DNA of 64,000 nt, from contig OX393568.1 in the NCBI GenBank assembly GCA_947652115.1, positions 24,531,463 through 24,595,462 of the forward strand, written 5' to 3'. The notes beneath the pieces were generated by a model. The model was not told where the DNA came from and did no database searches. It saw only the letters and a list, made by a program, of their open reading frames with translations. Positions within the stretch are counted from its first letter, which is position 1. Each line of letters starts with the position of its first letter. Made by a program: the position numbers and the translations under genes. Source of the stretch: Blastomussa wellsi. Lineage: Eukaryota; Cnidaria; Anthozoa; Scleractinia; Plerogyridae. Shown here one piece after another: positions 1 through 14,000 of this stretch.

Positions 1-1885
1 TCAAAACCTGGATTCTGTCAAACAACAACAACAATAACATATTGTAAACAAACAAATAGAGCTTTTGAAACTGATTTGTGGTAAACAAGACAACGTATCT
101 TAGTTGATGACTATTGTTTTTCATGTCACCTGTCTGCTTGACCTATCACTCCCTATGGAAGGTTTCAGTTTGAACCTGTCCCATGGTCACCCTTCTGTAA
201 ATTTGATTACATCCTTTGTAAAATGTGTGACTTGGGAATGGATATTTTCTGGAACTACACAATGGGATGGGAGTCAAAAAGTGATCACAGCCTCTTAGTT
301 ATCAAGATTAAAATCGGCATAGTCTATTATTCATTAGACAATTATATATTAAGAAAGTACCTCTTTTTGGAACCTCTCTAATGTTAACTTCTTTTCCATT
401 TCATTAAAAGTCCATGGGTCAGCAGAATATTCATTTTTTAAGAGCGAATGCCAGCAGTTAGCTGCATCTCGGCCAGACTTCACCAAAATAATTCGAGCAA
501 GCTCATTGTCTTCTGCAGTGACGAAAACAAATGACATCAAAATCACTGGCATGCAAAGCAGGATGATTTACATTTGAGTCACGTGTCACAGGCCTGCTAA
601 TAGCAGTCAGACAACGGACAATGGCCAACCAAAATCTGCTAAAGTTCGATGAAAACTATCCCAAAAGTAGTCAGGCAGAATGTCCGGACGATTTTTATTT
701 TTCCTTCCAATGCAAATTCAAATGCCAAAACTCAAGCAATACTGTAATATGATGTCTGACCTCATGATGTATAGTTTTTTTTTCAATCAAAATGGTGACT
801 TTACCCCAGTTTTCATCTGGTATACAAGTCTGGATTCTTGGTTTGCAAGTGACGTCATCGACGCCATGTTGGATGGCATGAACAAAAGATTTCTGATTAG
901 CTTCTTTGTTTGGTCATCCAACATGACCGCCATGCTTATTGTCGGCAGCGACTAAATACAGTTATCCATCCGAGCTCCTTATGTACTGGGAAGGAGTATG
1001 GTTAGCTAAATAAAATTTTAATTAGACTACAAGACCCAGGTTTGCCTACAGTACCAAGACCCAGGTTAGCGTACTGTACCACTGCGGTTAGCCTACTAAG
1101 TACTCAGGTTAGCCTACTAAGCACTGAGGTTAGCCTACTGAGCACTGCGGTTAGCACGTTTACGGTTAGCTCTCAAGAATAGTAAGGGTAACACGAAAAC
1201 TTCTTAAAATTTTTTAGGGTTCAGCAACCGGACCTTGGTGGTCTAGTGGTAAAGTTGATCGCTCGTTATCCGAGTGACCAGGATTCGACTCTACTCGGTG
1301 CTCGTTGTTTGGTCTTTATTAGACAAAAAACCAAAGTTTAAGAAAATCCTAAGTCTCGGATCGATTCCTGTATTTAGTCACACGTCTTATTGTCATTTGA
1401 ATCTCTTGGGATTGGTTGCAAACAAGCAATACGGCAGTTGCTAGGTATGTGTAGCAAAGAGGCGTGAATAACAGAACGCCTCAGTCACACGACAAGACCA
1501 GGAATGATTTTAAAAAATCATGAAGAACAAAATAAACGATCGGACAATACCTAAAACCCAAGTGCTTTCTTCGGCCAAAACAGTTCCTGAAAGTTCTCCC
1601 TATGAGGAAAAACCATGCAAGCAAAATGCGATCAGCTGTTTTTCAGAAAAAACCGATCTCACAATAAAAACCGATCTCACGATAAATCTCAGTCACCTTA
1701 AAAATCTCTTGGCCTTTTAAGCTAAATTTTATACTCCTTGGCCTGATATCACACGAAATTTCTCTTCTTTTAGTTCCCTTTGGAACATTGACCTCAATGA
1801 AAACTTCATCAATCGTTTGCGCCCAGTTTCCCCATGTAGTTTTTGACGGAACAACTCCGCTCTTCTCGTCGAAATGGTCCGCCAT
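1..1885 (-). CDS. NUDCD2: NudC domain-containing protein 2 (partial, 3' end off window)
   Basis: Small CS-domain (p23-like) protein of the NudC family, a cochaperone linked in animals to HSP90 and the dynein/LIS1 pathway in the cytoplasm. Four minus-strand coding exons join in phase: 1697-1885 (63 codons from the ATG at 1885, beginning MADHFDEKSGVVP), 1551-1599 (49 nt, ending in a TWVL segment), 361-512 (EDNELARIILVKSGRDAANC...LTLERFQKE) and 1-14, which starts NPGF and is cut by the window edge. All acceptors end in AG and all donors in GT. The order of blocks matches what I recall of vertebrate NUDCD2 (157 residues), so about 22 codons are missing to the left. The gene is divergent from LARS1, 208 bp away. 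The family call is firm; the exon edges are inferred from phase and splice sites. Confidence 0.93.
1039..1160. repeat. 21-bp minisatellite in NUDCD2 intron
   Basis: About five imperfect tandem copies of a 21-bp unit beginning GGTTAGCCTACT. It lies in the 1038-bp intron between the 361-512 and 1551-1599 exons of NUDCD2. No coding potential was seen. Confidence 0.8.
1228..1400 (+). repeat. tRNA-derived SINE head
   Basis: An A-box-like TGGTCTAGTGG (1239-1249) is followed at 1281 by a B-box-like GGATTCGACTC. That is the spacing of a pol III internal promoter, but the flanks do not fold into an acceptor stem. I read it as a SINE remnant in a NUDCD2 intron, not a tRNA gene. The 3' boundary is uncertain. 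Confidence 0.5.
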
Positions 1886-2093
1886 GTTAGTAAACGCGCT
1901 TTCAATGGGCTTACACAACGTACCTTTATTCTAATTTGACTTACCGCTGCCCGATATTCTATGGTAATGAGTCTGGTGATATTTTGTAATGCGCCTTGGC
2001 GCACGTGTGTTTGATTATTCTGCCGGTATTTTTAAATTTTCGTCCAATTTTCTGAGATCTGGAACTCAGAAATATCTCTATACTGTTGAAGAG
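1886..2093. promoter_or_regulatory. Divergent NUDCD2/LARS1 promoter region
   Basis: Only 208 bp separate the NUDCD2 start codon (minus, 1885) from the LARS1 start codon (plus, 2094). Both 5' UTRs and core promoters must sit here or inside the first introns. No clear TATA box is positioned for either gene. The arrangement suggests a shared bidirectional housekeeping promoter. Confidence 0.7.
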
Positions 2094-5000
2094 ATGTCGG
2101 TGAGTATGCTATAGATTGAATTATTTTTATAAACTCTCGCGTCGTTGGAGTTCGATCGCTTGTTACTTTTGCTATTATAGTCTTGGGTGATTCATCTCTC
2201 AGCTGTGGTTGAATGCACGCAAAATGCAGTTTATTGTTTTAATTAGTTTTATCAATAAGCTTGTGCCTTAAGTAGAACATTTAGCATTTTTACTATCCAG
2301 ATCAGTAAGTAAGTACTTTTAAATTAAATTTTGTATGTCATGCTCTTTAATTATATGGTCTGAAATGTGATGCAATCTTAGTGTTATTATGCGAAATTGC
2401 AGTAGCTGGATATGCTGTTATTGCCGGTACGATGGAAATAGGATCATGCAGCTTCTCTGTTTACTGCTGTCGAACTTATTTATACAGACACCAAAGGACA
2501 GAGCTGATGGGTGTACACCTGTGTTATTGAGGTGTCCATAATAAAGACAGAGGGCGTTTTCCATTTACCCCCAAATTTCGGTTATTTCGATATGAATTCC
2601 AATGGAAAGGTCTGTTTCGGTTTGTTCCGACCGGAACATAACAGGACCAGCTCTGGAGGTAGTCCAAATTGATGGTCGGACTGAAATTTACTGTTCCATT
2701 TTCACAAAATTTAAGTGTTGGGGTTGATCTCCTGAATTCAACTTAAACTACCAGCTTACTGAAAGGACCTGTACAGTGCTTATCCTTACCTGTCTTGGTG
2801 CAATTTCTTTAGCACCACATATTAGGTTGCTTGGTCACACTTTATTACAGTGGCATGCTTGAAGCTGTCAGTCAAAGAGAGTTAAAAGTGAAACTCTCAA
2901 TCAAGCTCTTTGACCCTTGCTTTAGGCATGTACATGTACGCAGAAGTGCATTCCTGACATTGTTTATAAATGAATTTTTTGTTAATGTTTACCACATCTG
3001 CTGTGGATGACCTACAGTGGAACAGCATCCCATCCAGGAAGTCAGAGTGGAATATCAATTGTCACCTTATGGAAGGTCATTGGAAATCCTTCGAGGGTGG
3101 GGGGACAAAAGCCGAAATTTTTAAAGGAAAGTTTAAATTCAAGTTTGATCCAGAGTGGCAGGAAAGAGTTTTAAACCAAAAAACCTTCTATGCGGCAAGG
3201 TACATGTATGGATTTTTCTGAAACAACATAGTAAGTGGTGCTGATAGCAACAGGGCTTAATATATATTTCAGTAAGTGGCAGTGCTGTGATCGCTGTGTA
3301 GACCATGTAACATGTCTGAGTGTGCTTCAGCTTTTTTCTATTTTATTAGATTGACAGGAAGAGCACAGCTAAAGTTGATTACTTGAAGGAGGTTGAGGCA
3401 CAGATCCAGAAAAAATGGGCTGACAACAGAACCTTTGAAACAGACTCTGCACCTGTAAGAATTACATTGTTTCCTTTACATACACTATAGACTACAATTA
3501 TTTAATTTTTATGCTTTTATTGCTAATGTGGCTACTGTATATTTTCTCATCAGCCTGGATCACCAGAAGCTAAGTAAGTACATATTATATGTTAAATGTA
3601 CCTACTGTAAATATATTAAGTCACCCGACCCCTCTAATATTAAGCCACCCCTCTAACATTACACCACCTCCCTTTAAAATTAAGCCACCTTCCTCTAATA
3701 TTAAGCACCCCCTCTAACATTAAGCCACCTTCCTCTAATATTAAGCCACCCCCTCTAACATTAAGCCACCTTCCTCTAATATTAAGCAACCCCCTCTAAC
3801 ATTAAGCCGCCTTCCTCTAATATTAAGCCACCCCCTCTAACATTAAGCCGCCTTCCTCTAATATTAAGCCACCCCCTCTAACATTAAGCCACCTTCCTCT
3901 AATATTAAGCAACCCCTCCTATGTTAAGACACCCCCTTCTAATTAATCACCACCAATCTTTAGAGGAAGAAATTAAGCCACATTACCCCTCCCCCTTCAT
4001 ACAGCTGTCTCCAAATGCCATCAAAGAAGCAAGTATTTAGGGGTGGGCGAGCACGTGAAACCTTCAAGTGTCAGTGCCAGTCCAGGACATCTAGGCTTGA
4101 CCATATACTGTCATGATCATTTCTGGTAATGATTGGACGACATTTAAGGCCTGATGTATCATAACAACATCCCTCATTGCTACTCTTTCATACACACTTT
4201 ATTTTGTTACAGGAAAGAAAAGTTCTTTTGTACATTTCCATATCCCTATATGAATGGAAGACTTCATCTTGGACATACATTCACAATTTCAAAGGTATAG
4301 AAGATAAACATACTTTAGATGCCGGCAGCAGTGACGTGTTACATGTTTGATGCAACAATTTTTTAATGGGCCAGTTACAAAATATAACTATATAGCTACA
4401 TGTACTTCACAATCCAATATTGCCTACATTTTTTATTAATTTTTGCAAACTGTCCAGATTTAAAATAAATTGGACAGTTTTTATTCAAACTGTCCAATTT
4501 GATAAAAATCTGGATACCTTTCAAATACCAAGAAAAACTAGTTTGGTGGGTGAGACATTTGTCCTGTTTATACATATTATTTTTTGGATGCTATATAATT
4601 AATAGGTAACAGGACTACAGTACATGCTTGTCCAATTCCTCAGACTGCCAAGTTATACTCGTCCAATTTTCAGCCTCATCTAATTTGACAGTCCTTGGAA
4701 TTTTTTTCATCCAATCTCCAGCATGTAGTCCTGTTACTTATTATCCATATAATTGTACAAATTAAACTCACCTAATCGTTTAGTTCAATAAGTAAAATTT
4801 ACTCTTTCTTATTTTGAGATATACATTATAATGCAGGGATAATTGTGGCAAAATATAAACAAAAAAGCTTCCAGTGAAACATGTACAGTACATGTACTTA
4901 GAAGAGATTGGGTTACTTCAAGGAAATAAATTAAATAATAATAAATTTCAGAAGGTTTAGTAAGGTGAAAACTCCAGGGATACAAATCATGTAAAGTTCA

Positions 5001-8000
5001 TTTTGTTTTCTCTTTTTTTGTATTGCTGTTCCTTTGATCATGGACTCTAGGCTGAGGTAGGAGGCTCCACGTTGTTCTGAGATGTTAACATTTAAAATAC
5101 AGTGCACTATCAACTGTCATTTTGAATTTTTTGTTATTTACATTTATGTACATGTGCATGTTTTTATACTAATTTTGTTTTGGAATGATTAGTTTGCCAT
5201 TGGATATGAACGACTGAAAGGGAAAAGGTGCCTGTTTCCGTTTGGACTTCACTGTACAGGAATGCCAATCAAGGTGATAACATCGATAACAAAGGCAACA
5301 GCAATGGCAAGGATGACAGCTGTCAGGATGATGCCCCTGGTGGCTGTCACTTTCAAACACTGCGGGAGTAGAAATTATAAGGACAGTGTTAATATTATTT
5401 TCTAAACAGAAAAACAGACATTTTGGTGTCATGATGCAACTTCTCCAAAATACCCAGAATTTGATTGTTTATAATTAATTAATTAATTCACATTGCTGTT
5501 TTGCCCAGATTGGCATAGAAATGAACACTGTACACAGATTTACAATGCATGTGTAGGGCCATTGTACGTATTTGCTTATCAGCTCTGAACAAACTCATGT
5601 AAGGCATCATTATTCTCTTTCTTTGTCTGCTCCCATCCCTTCTTTTGACGGGCAGAAAAGAGGGCACCCTTTTTTGCATTCCAGTTTATGGCAGATTTCA
5701 TTGTCTTTCCCTCCTACCCCATCAATCCCAAAGATGCACGCCTTTTCCTTCTCTATGAGCACCACAATCGCTGTCATAAAATCTCAAATGAATGTACTGA
5801 TAGTTGCCAATATTTTACAGGCTTGTGCAGACAAGCTGCAGCGTGAAATGGATGAATTTGGATTTCCACCAAAATTTCCTGACAAAGCAGAAAAGGAAGA
5901 AGCAAAGCAGGTTAGGGTATTAATTATATTTGGTAATAATAACTATTATTAAAATTCTATTTTAAATGGTCATGGTTTATGCATCATGCCATTTGACAAC
6001 AATTCAAACCCCCTTGTACGTTTTTGAAAAATAACTTCCAAACAGTTGTAAGTTGTAAGGTTTAAACTCAAATTTAAAAGTTTCTTTTCAATCATTCATT
6101 CATTATTCATACTCTTCCCATAAAAGGGATTACAAATTCCTGGGGGTGTGCAGGTTCTCAAACATGAAAACATTTAAATGTATGAAATACTATTTATTAT
6201 CGGAATTTCTAGAGGTGTGGCAGGAGGGCCTTGGGAAAAATCTATTCTGTGGGGGGGGGGGGGGGGGGTGGGGTATGGATAATTTATGGAACTACATATT
6301 TTGATTTATTTGTACGTAGATGAAAAGTAAAATAGCTGCAAAGACTGGTGGTCTGGAATATCAGTGGCAAATCATGCAGTCGCTTGGATTGAGAGATGAA
6401 GAAATCAGAAAGTAAGGACAACTGTTCAGGAAAATTGTCTATACATAAACAGACTATAATACCCCCCTCAAATAATTGTGCCCTTTAAGGTTGAAGTGTG
6501 TTAAGTGTTCTGGTTAATATGTTAAGCAAATAATTCAAGTTGTAAGGCACAATTCAGCAATAGGCTGGCAGAGCTGCTCTCCAAGGCTAATTTATTTCCA
6601 AACACACCCTTTACTTTTCCTTACATTTTTACAACAAATTTAATGAAGAAAGTCATGAGAATAGTATTCAAATTCTCCCAAGGTTACTGATAAAAATATA
6701 AGAGCGACTGTGAGGAGAATTTTGATCTTGTTCAAATTGTTTTTAATTAGGTTTGCTGATGCTGACCACTGGCTCCAGTATTTCCCACCTTTGGCAAAAT
6801 CTGATCTGCAAAGTATGGGACTTAAGGTATGTTTACTTAGCTTTTTACTTCTGGTGTGTTCCTCTCCAAAAACATATTCAATCAGTTAACTAGCCAACAT
6901 TTTGGACAGGTCAGGGGGGAAGGGTTAGTGGGGCATTTTGTCATGTGCACCCTTGCACTTCACACTCTTGTTCATGCTCCAACCTGTGACAGTAAACTGC
7001 CACGCCCCATTTGTTCAAAGGGTGGATAATGCTATTCACCAGATAAATCACTATCCCATGGATGGCATAGTAATTTTGTCCAACGCTTATCCCCTGGATA
7101 GTGATTTATCTGGTGGTTAGTGTTATCCACTCAAAAATGGGCCCTTCTGCAAGCTATTAGTTGACTGGCAGACCATCTGAGCAACTGGCTGAATAATAAT
7201 GGTGGTGATGATGATGATGATGATGATGAAAAACAGTTGAGCTTTCAAGCTTTTAAGCTTAACATGTTTTCAATTTGATACATGTAGGTGGATTGGAGAC
7301 GAACATTTATCACCACACATGTCAATCCTTATTATGACTCATTTGTAAGGTGGCACTTCTGGACTCTAAAAGATGGTGGTAAAGTCAAGTTTGGAAAAAG
7401 GTAATTTAATAATTATTATTATATTTTTAATTGTAAGCATGCTATCAAATGCTTTCATAATTTCTATTGTACTGTAAATGTTATTTATTTGCGTTTTATT
7501 CCCTCAAAAACATTTGCCATTATAAAATAATATAATGTATTTCCATCTTTTTGACACTTATCACTGTATATGTTAATTTTTATGTTCATGCCTTCACTTG
7601 CAGTGCTCGAAATTATGGCAAATGCCGGACGATGTCAGGCAACCAGCCCTTTATTTTTCCTAAAAACTGGTTGCCCAAACAAAGTTTTAGTTGCCTCAGG
7701 CAACTGGGCAACCACTAATTTCAAGTACTGACTTGTCAAAGATTGCAGACTGGCAATCAAAAGCTTGTAATTTTAAATTTTTTAACCAGAGATTGTCTTT
7801 CTTAAATTTTATTTTGTTTTACCCTGATTACGTGCCTGTTTTTAAACCTTTTGTTAATATTGGTCATGTTAGTTTGTTTTCTGATCTTGCTTTTTATTTA
7901 AAAGGATAATGTCTTCCTGCTGCAAGTCTAAAACAAACTAGGATGATAGTCGTTTTCTAACTTGAAAAATAGGAATTTTACTAGCAGATGTGTTGTCCAC

Positions 8001-11000
8001 ATGCTTAAATTATCTTCTGTATTAGGTACACAATATTCTCTCCTAAGGATGGGCAGCCATGCATGGATCATGACCGACAGACAGGAGAGGTAGGTCACAT
8101 GCCAATGCACAAAATTTCCTTTTTAGACTTCATGGAATCTTAATTTCTCAAACCTCTTTAACTCAAACCAACACTTCTTTCTCTTGGATTTGCTTCACTT
8201 AATTTAACACTGCACTGTTATCCCCCACCGCCCCCCCCCCCCCCCCCCCCGATTTCTGAAACTCCCAATTTCTAGAACCAAGTTTCGTTTCCTTCGTTTG
8301 TTTCACTGAAATTTAGATAATTTTTGCACATTAAAGTTGAAATTTTGAAGCATCAGCAGTAACTGCTGGTTCTTGGTAGTGAGGGTAGGCTGTAGCTATT
8401 TTCAACGCTTTCATTCAAAGATTGAAAAGTGCTGCTTTTTCTTAACTTCTTTTATCTAACCCGAACCCAATCCAAAGCAGTCTGTGGAACAAGTGTCAGT
8501 TGATGATGAAAATACCACCTCCCAGATGGGGCTGAGCCCACGGTGTTTTTCCCTTAAGTTGCTAAGCAACTTACCTGCGCGATAAATTAATTTTGGTGTA
8601 CTCAGGAGCTTGTGCACATCTATTTTTTGATTGAATAAGTCAAGAGTTACTCCTCGAGTGCTTCAACAAAGATTGCGAAAAATGGCACTTGTTTCCAGAA
8701 CTGAAAAGATCCTCTGTGTAGGGGGTACCATTTTACAACAGTTGTGTAAATTAATTTTTCCAGGGCGTGGCACCACAAGAATACACAGGAATCAAAATGA
8801 AAATCTGTGAACCTTTCAAAGGGAAATTAAGGTACTGTAAATTAGTGTGGTCACACAAAAGTCTACCAGCTGACAGTCTGATGGTTTTGTTGATAAAGGC
8901 TGATAACGTGTAACTGCAGGCCTGATTGTCTGATTTCAGGTTGATCACTTCTTCTTTCTTCTCATCTTATTCAGTGCTTTGGCAGGAAAAAATGTATTTT
9001 TAATGGCTGCAACATTAAGACCAGAAACGATGTATGGACAGACAAACTGCTGGGTTCACCCTGATATCAAGGTAAGACACGGTGATGCATTTCCAAATGG
9101 TATTTATATCTTGTTTCCCTGTAGTGTTAATGAAACTTGGGTTTGCATTTTGTTTAACTCTTCAGTTCTTTATGTACATTTCTCAAAATTCTGAAAACTG
9201 AGCCAGCATTTCAATTGCTGAGAAGCGTTTGGCTTGTCAAGTTGCCAATCCAGCACACAAATACAATCTGCATCAGTACATGTTACTGCTTTGACTGCTT
9301 GCAGTCGTTCTTTTATGTTAGGGTCCGACGAGAGGCTTCATATCGGAACGCGCATGAAAAAGGCAGTGTGAACGGGAAGGGCCTTGGCGCGCATATTTGT
9401 CTTGCCTATATCTCTCTTTACTATCCCCGCCCTGCACTGCCTTACTGAAATATTCAAGAGGAAAACGCTGCAAGCGATCTATAACAGTTGCCAAAATGAT
9501 GGCAGTAGCCTTGATAAGAAGCTAAAAATAATAAACTGCTGGTGCTGTTAAGAAAGCTGAGTTTCGGTGTTCAGGTTAAAAACTGGAAAGCTAGCAGGCA
9601 GAAAATTGTTCGCAGTTGGGCCACGCTGTTTCCAGTACTGGTGATGATGTTTTTATTGTAATTATGATTTTTTTGTAGTACATTGCCTTTGAGACAAACT
9701 TCGATAATGAGATTTACATCAGCACTCGACGAGCAGCCAGGAACATGTCCTACCAAGGGTTCACCCCTAAGGAAGGAGTTGTCAATGTTCTGTTGGAACT
9801 GACAGGGCAGGTATGTGGGGACTGAAATGATTTTGGTTCCGTTCTCTGGTAGTTCTACTTTAAAACAGTAGTAATGTCGGGGTTCGACAAATAACACTTC
9901 ATCCTCAGACCATTATTTTCCTTTTTTAAAACTCCAAACTCTTACTTGTGTTGTTTTTAATTTGCTTTAAGGAGATCATGGGAATTCCTTTAGCTGCTCC
10001 ACTCACACAGCACTCTGTTGTCTACACACTTCCCATGCTCACTATTAAAGAGGACAAAGGTAAGACCGAGGGTGCTTTCCATTTACTGAGGCAAATATTT
10101 CGGAATTCAAATGGAAAGGTTGGTTTCTGTTCAGTCCGACTGGGAAAACTTTTTATTTGGGACCACACCTGGAAGTGGTGGCCTTTTGACCGGTTGAACC
10201 GATATTTACTGTTCCATTTTCACAAACTGGATTAATAGTTGCCTTTAGTTAATTTAGTTCACTAGATCCTCACAGATGCGGATTCTCACAGATGCGAAGC
10301 TGGGCACTCTTAAAAATTCACAGCACTGATGAACGTTTTAATTTTAACTGAGGACCTCAGTTGTCTTATGACACGTTTAACCAATGGATCCTTCTGAGCT
10401 GTGGATATGTGACGTAATGTGTACCTGCAATTGGTTAGCTTGCTTGACTCCTTGATGTTAATAATCGCGGACTCAATTCTCGGTGAAGGCATTTCGCCAA
10501 TTTCTTGTCCCTCTTACTGCCATTGCGTGAGTTGTGATTGATCTATTTTTTTTATTAAGCTCAGCTGAATTTGGGATCGCGCACATGCCATCTTACTGGT
10601 GCTATTTTTTTAACTTTGTTTCAAAACGTGATATATTACAGATGCTATTTTGTTTCTAGGTACCGGTGTCGTGACGTCAGTCCCTTCAGATGCCCCGGAT
10701 GATTACGCGGCCCTCAGAGACGTCAAGAACAAAGCGGTCTGTGATTTGCTGTTAATTGCGCATGGGTGTGTCAGTGTATAATTATTTTGAGCCAATCTTG
10801 CATGTACCTCGAGTCTTCGTTACTTGCACAGCCTTGGCGAAACGAGCAACTCTCTTTGAGCCACGCTTTGGAAAGCCAGGCATGCGCAGTTCAACCAGAA
10901 GTCTGGTATCTTCGCACTTCATGTCGGATCTTTCCATCGTTTCCCGACCGCTGGTCAAAGGGAAGGAAGACGCTAGCTAAGAGGGTGTATTTGAACTGTT

Positions 11001-14000
11001 CCTAAGAAAACACACGAGTCTGCATTAAAGGCGCTGTTTTGCTACCAGCAGATCAGTATTTCCAGCAAATTATATCACATGTACTGTCTTTGGCAATACA
11101 GTAGATATCGATTTCTCAAACCACCAAGGAAAATGAAAATTAGTTCGAGAAAGTCGAGGTAAAATTCCAGTGCTGTACTGACGGATGGAAACGACTTTCG
11201 GCTCGAGTATTGTTTCACCACCAGCAAATCTGGAAGGATGTCATGTTGTTGCGACATGAACCCTTTCCTGTTCCTTCCGCCGTACATGTTCATGCGCAAA
11301 GATAAACGTGTTGCGCCAAACAATTCTTACAAAATTCAGATCCTTCTACAGGCTGGAGTTTGATGTTTAATATGCGCCTCGTTCAATATAAACTGATATA
11401 ACTTCACTTTTCCTATTCAACTTCAAGGTATTCAGGCAGAAGTATGGTATCACGGACGAGATGGTTCTTCCCTACGAACCTATTCCCATAATTCGAGTCC
11501 CTGAATATGGAGACCTCTGTGCAGTAAAGGCCTGCGAGGACCTCAAAATAAAGAGCCAAAATGACAAGGAACTACTTGTGGAAGCTAAGGAACGCACCTA
11601 CAAAAAGGGCTTTTATGAGGGAACCATGATCATCGGCGAATTTGCGGGGCAGAAAGTTCAGGATGTCAAGAAACTCGTGCAGAAAAAAATGACGGACGGC
11701 GTAAGTTTATTGAATTATATTTTTCGTTCGTTTGTCAGTCTGCATGATAAAGACCTAATAATTCGTTTTGTTACCTCGATTTGTTTAAAAGGAGAAGTTG
11801 AAGGGGTAGCGGCAGGGGGAGGGGGTGGTGCTGCAAAATTGACGTGCAATTATTCGCAACAAAGATGTTGTGATTCTTGCCAATCAGGTTTAAGGCCAAA
11901 GGCATCGTACGTTGACTTGCGTGTCTTTAAACGTGCGTTTTTGTCGCTCTTGCCGCTGATGGCAGCGTTTGCTTCAAGTTCTGATTGGATTACTTTGCAG
12001 CTTTTTGAAGTACAATGAATGGCGCGGCTAAGCATTGCTTTAATTTCACAACAGTTCTAAAACCACCCAACGTGCACGAGAAATGATTTGCTTGAGGTAG
12101 CCTGAAAATTTTGAATGGGAGATTTAGAATGTCTTTCCTTTTTTGTATCTCTTGGTGTTTGTAGGGCGAGGCACGGATTTACATGGAGCCGGAGAGGAAG
12201 GTCATTTCTCGTTCCGCGGATGAGTGTGTTGTGGCATTGTGTGACCAGTGGTAAGGCAGCGAGAACAATGATTGTCTCTTGTTGGCAAATCAAATAAACA
12301 ATAAACAATAAACAATTGTAAACAATTGTCAATGTATAGTTGATTGTGAGTTTTTTTTCAATTTCCCCTAAGGTTTTTAGATTATGGCGACGAGTCATGG
12401 AAAAACGAGGCGCGAGAATCTCTGAAAAGTTTAAACACGTGAGTCACGTTTTTCGTTGTTTACTTTTCTTGGGCAAATCAGAAGCTAAGTCAGTCTGGAA
12501 GGACGAGCTTCTATTATTGGACGTGCAGCTCTTTGAGTATCCTGCGATTAGGCGTCTTTGAAAGGAAGAAGGAAAAAAGATGAGAGGTAGACAGGGAGGG
12601 CGTGATCGCCATGACACTCTGATTGTCCCAAAAGGTTTTGGCAAGTAACAGCGCCTTTTTTGCTCTAAAATGGTTGGACATGCTTTAAAACTCGCAGCAA
12701 TGATGAACATTTTAATTTAACTGAGGACTCCAGTTGTCTTATGACATGTTTAACCAATGGATCCTTCTGAGCTGTGGATAAAAGTGGCGTGACGTTACTT
12801 GGCTACCTTGCGTGTCTTGACTGCTAAAAATAGTGGGCTCAGTCAATATGAGGCGTGCTTCTTCACTCTTCCGAACCCTTGCTGCCGGCGTCACAATCAG
12901 TGCTTGGTTCCGAAGTGTCTTGGTCATGAAACATTACGCAGTTAGCAAACCTTGAAACAGACAAGCTTTATACAAGATGTAACGTTGTAGAATAATCTAT
13001 TATCTCGTGTAGCTTTAAAGCCTGGCATGGTGTGATTTGATAATAATGATCGTAGATAAAACTTTTGTGATTTTATTTTAAAGATACGCCGAGGAAACCA
13101 GACGGAACTTTGAAGCCACATTAGACTGGATTCAGGAGCATGCATGCTCCAGGTCGTACGGTCTTGGTGAGTTTTTGAGTTTTTACTCGATAACTATCAG
13201 CTATGGAAAACGTAAATTTGTTGTTGTGAAGATTGCACCTCTCTTGTTCTGAGCGGACAACGGTCACATTTGTATTTTTTGTGCACAATATTTTATCTTT
13301 TTGCATCGTTTCTGGCGGAAAACAAGAAGTACCTTCTCCTTTCTTAAATAACTGATCGATTTTGTTAACCATAATTTTAACAAAATTCTAGGCCGTGATC
13401 TGATTGGTTGTTTGCAAGCCCTATATTTACCATATTGGAGCGTGAGCGGCGTGAGCAGCCAAGGATCGGTTTGACTGCTAAGCACTCAGTCCAGACATAA
13501 GTACTCTTTGTTTTCCCAATCAGGAACAAATCAGAACTACTCGTGGTTAAGGCATGTTTTCCCGCGCTTGACACTGGTTACATTTTTCCCGCGCTTGACA
13601 CTGGTTGCACGTTTTCCCGCACTTGACACTGGTTACATTTTTCCCGCGCTTGACACTGGTTGCACGTTTTCCCGCACTTGACACTGGTTACATGTTTTCC
13701 CGCACTTGACACTGGTTACATTTTTCCCGCGCTTGACACTGGTTACATGTTTTCCCGCGCTTTGCAATAGTTACATGTTTTCCCGCGCTTGACACTGGTT
13801 ACATGTTTTCACGCGCTTGACACAAGTTGCATATTTTCCGCGCTTGACACTTGTTTTCCGCGCTTGACAGTAGTTACATGTTATCCCGCGCTTGACACAA
13901 GTTGCATATTTTCCGCGCTTGACAGTAGTTACATGTTTTCCCGCGCTTGACACAAGTTACATATTTTCTCGCTCTAGGCAATAGTTACATTTTTCCCGCG

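Noticed and set aside
11461..12018. 185-codon frame as an independent gene
   Set aside because: The first 80 codons are the LARS1 exon 11428-11700; the rest reads through the donor into intron.
13771..13953. Open frame in the 28-bp array with a repetitive Cys/Lys peptide
   Set aside because: The peptide is a product of the minisatellite; there is no start context, no splice partner and no conserved domain.
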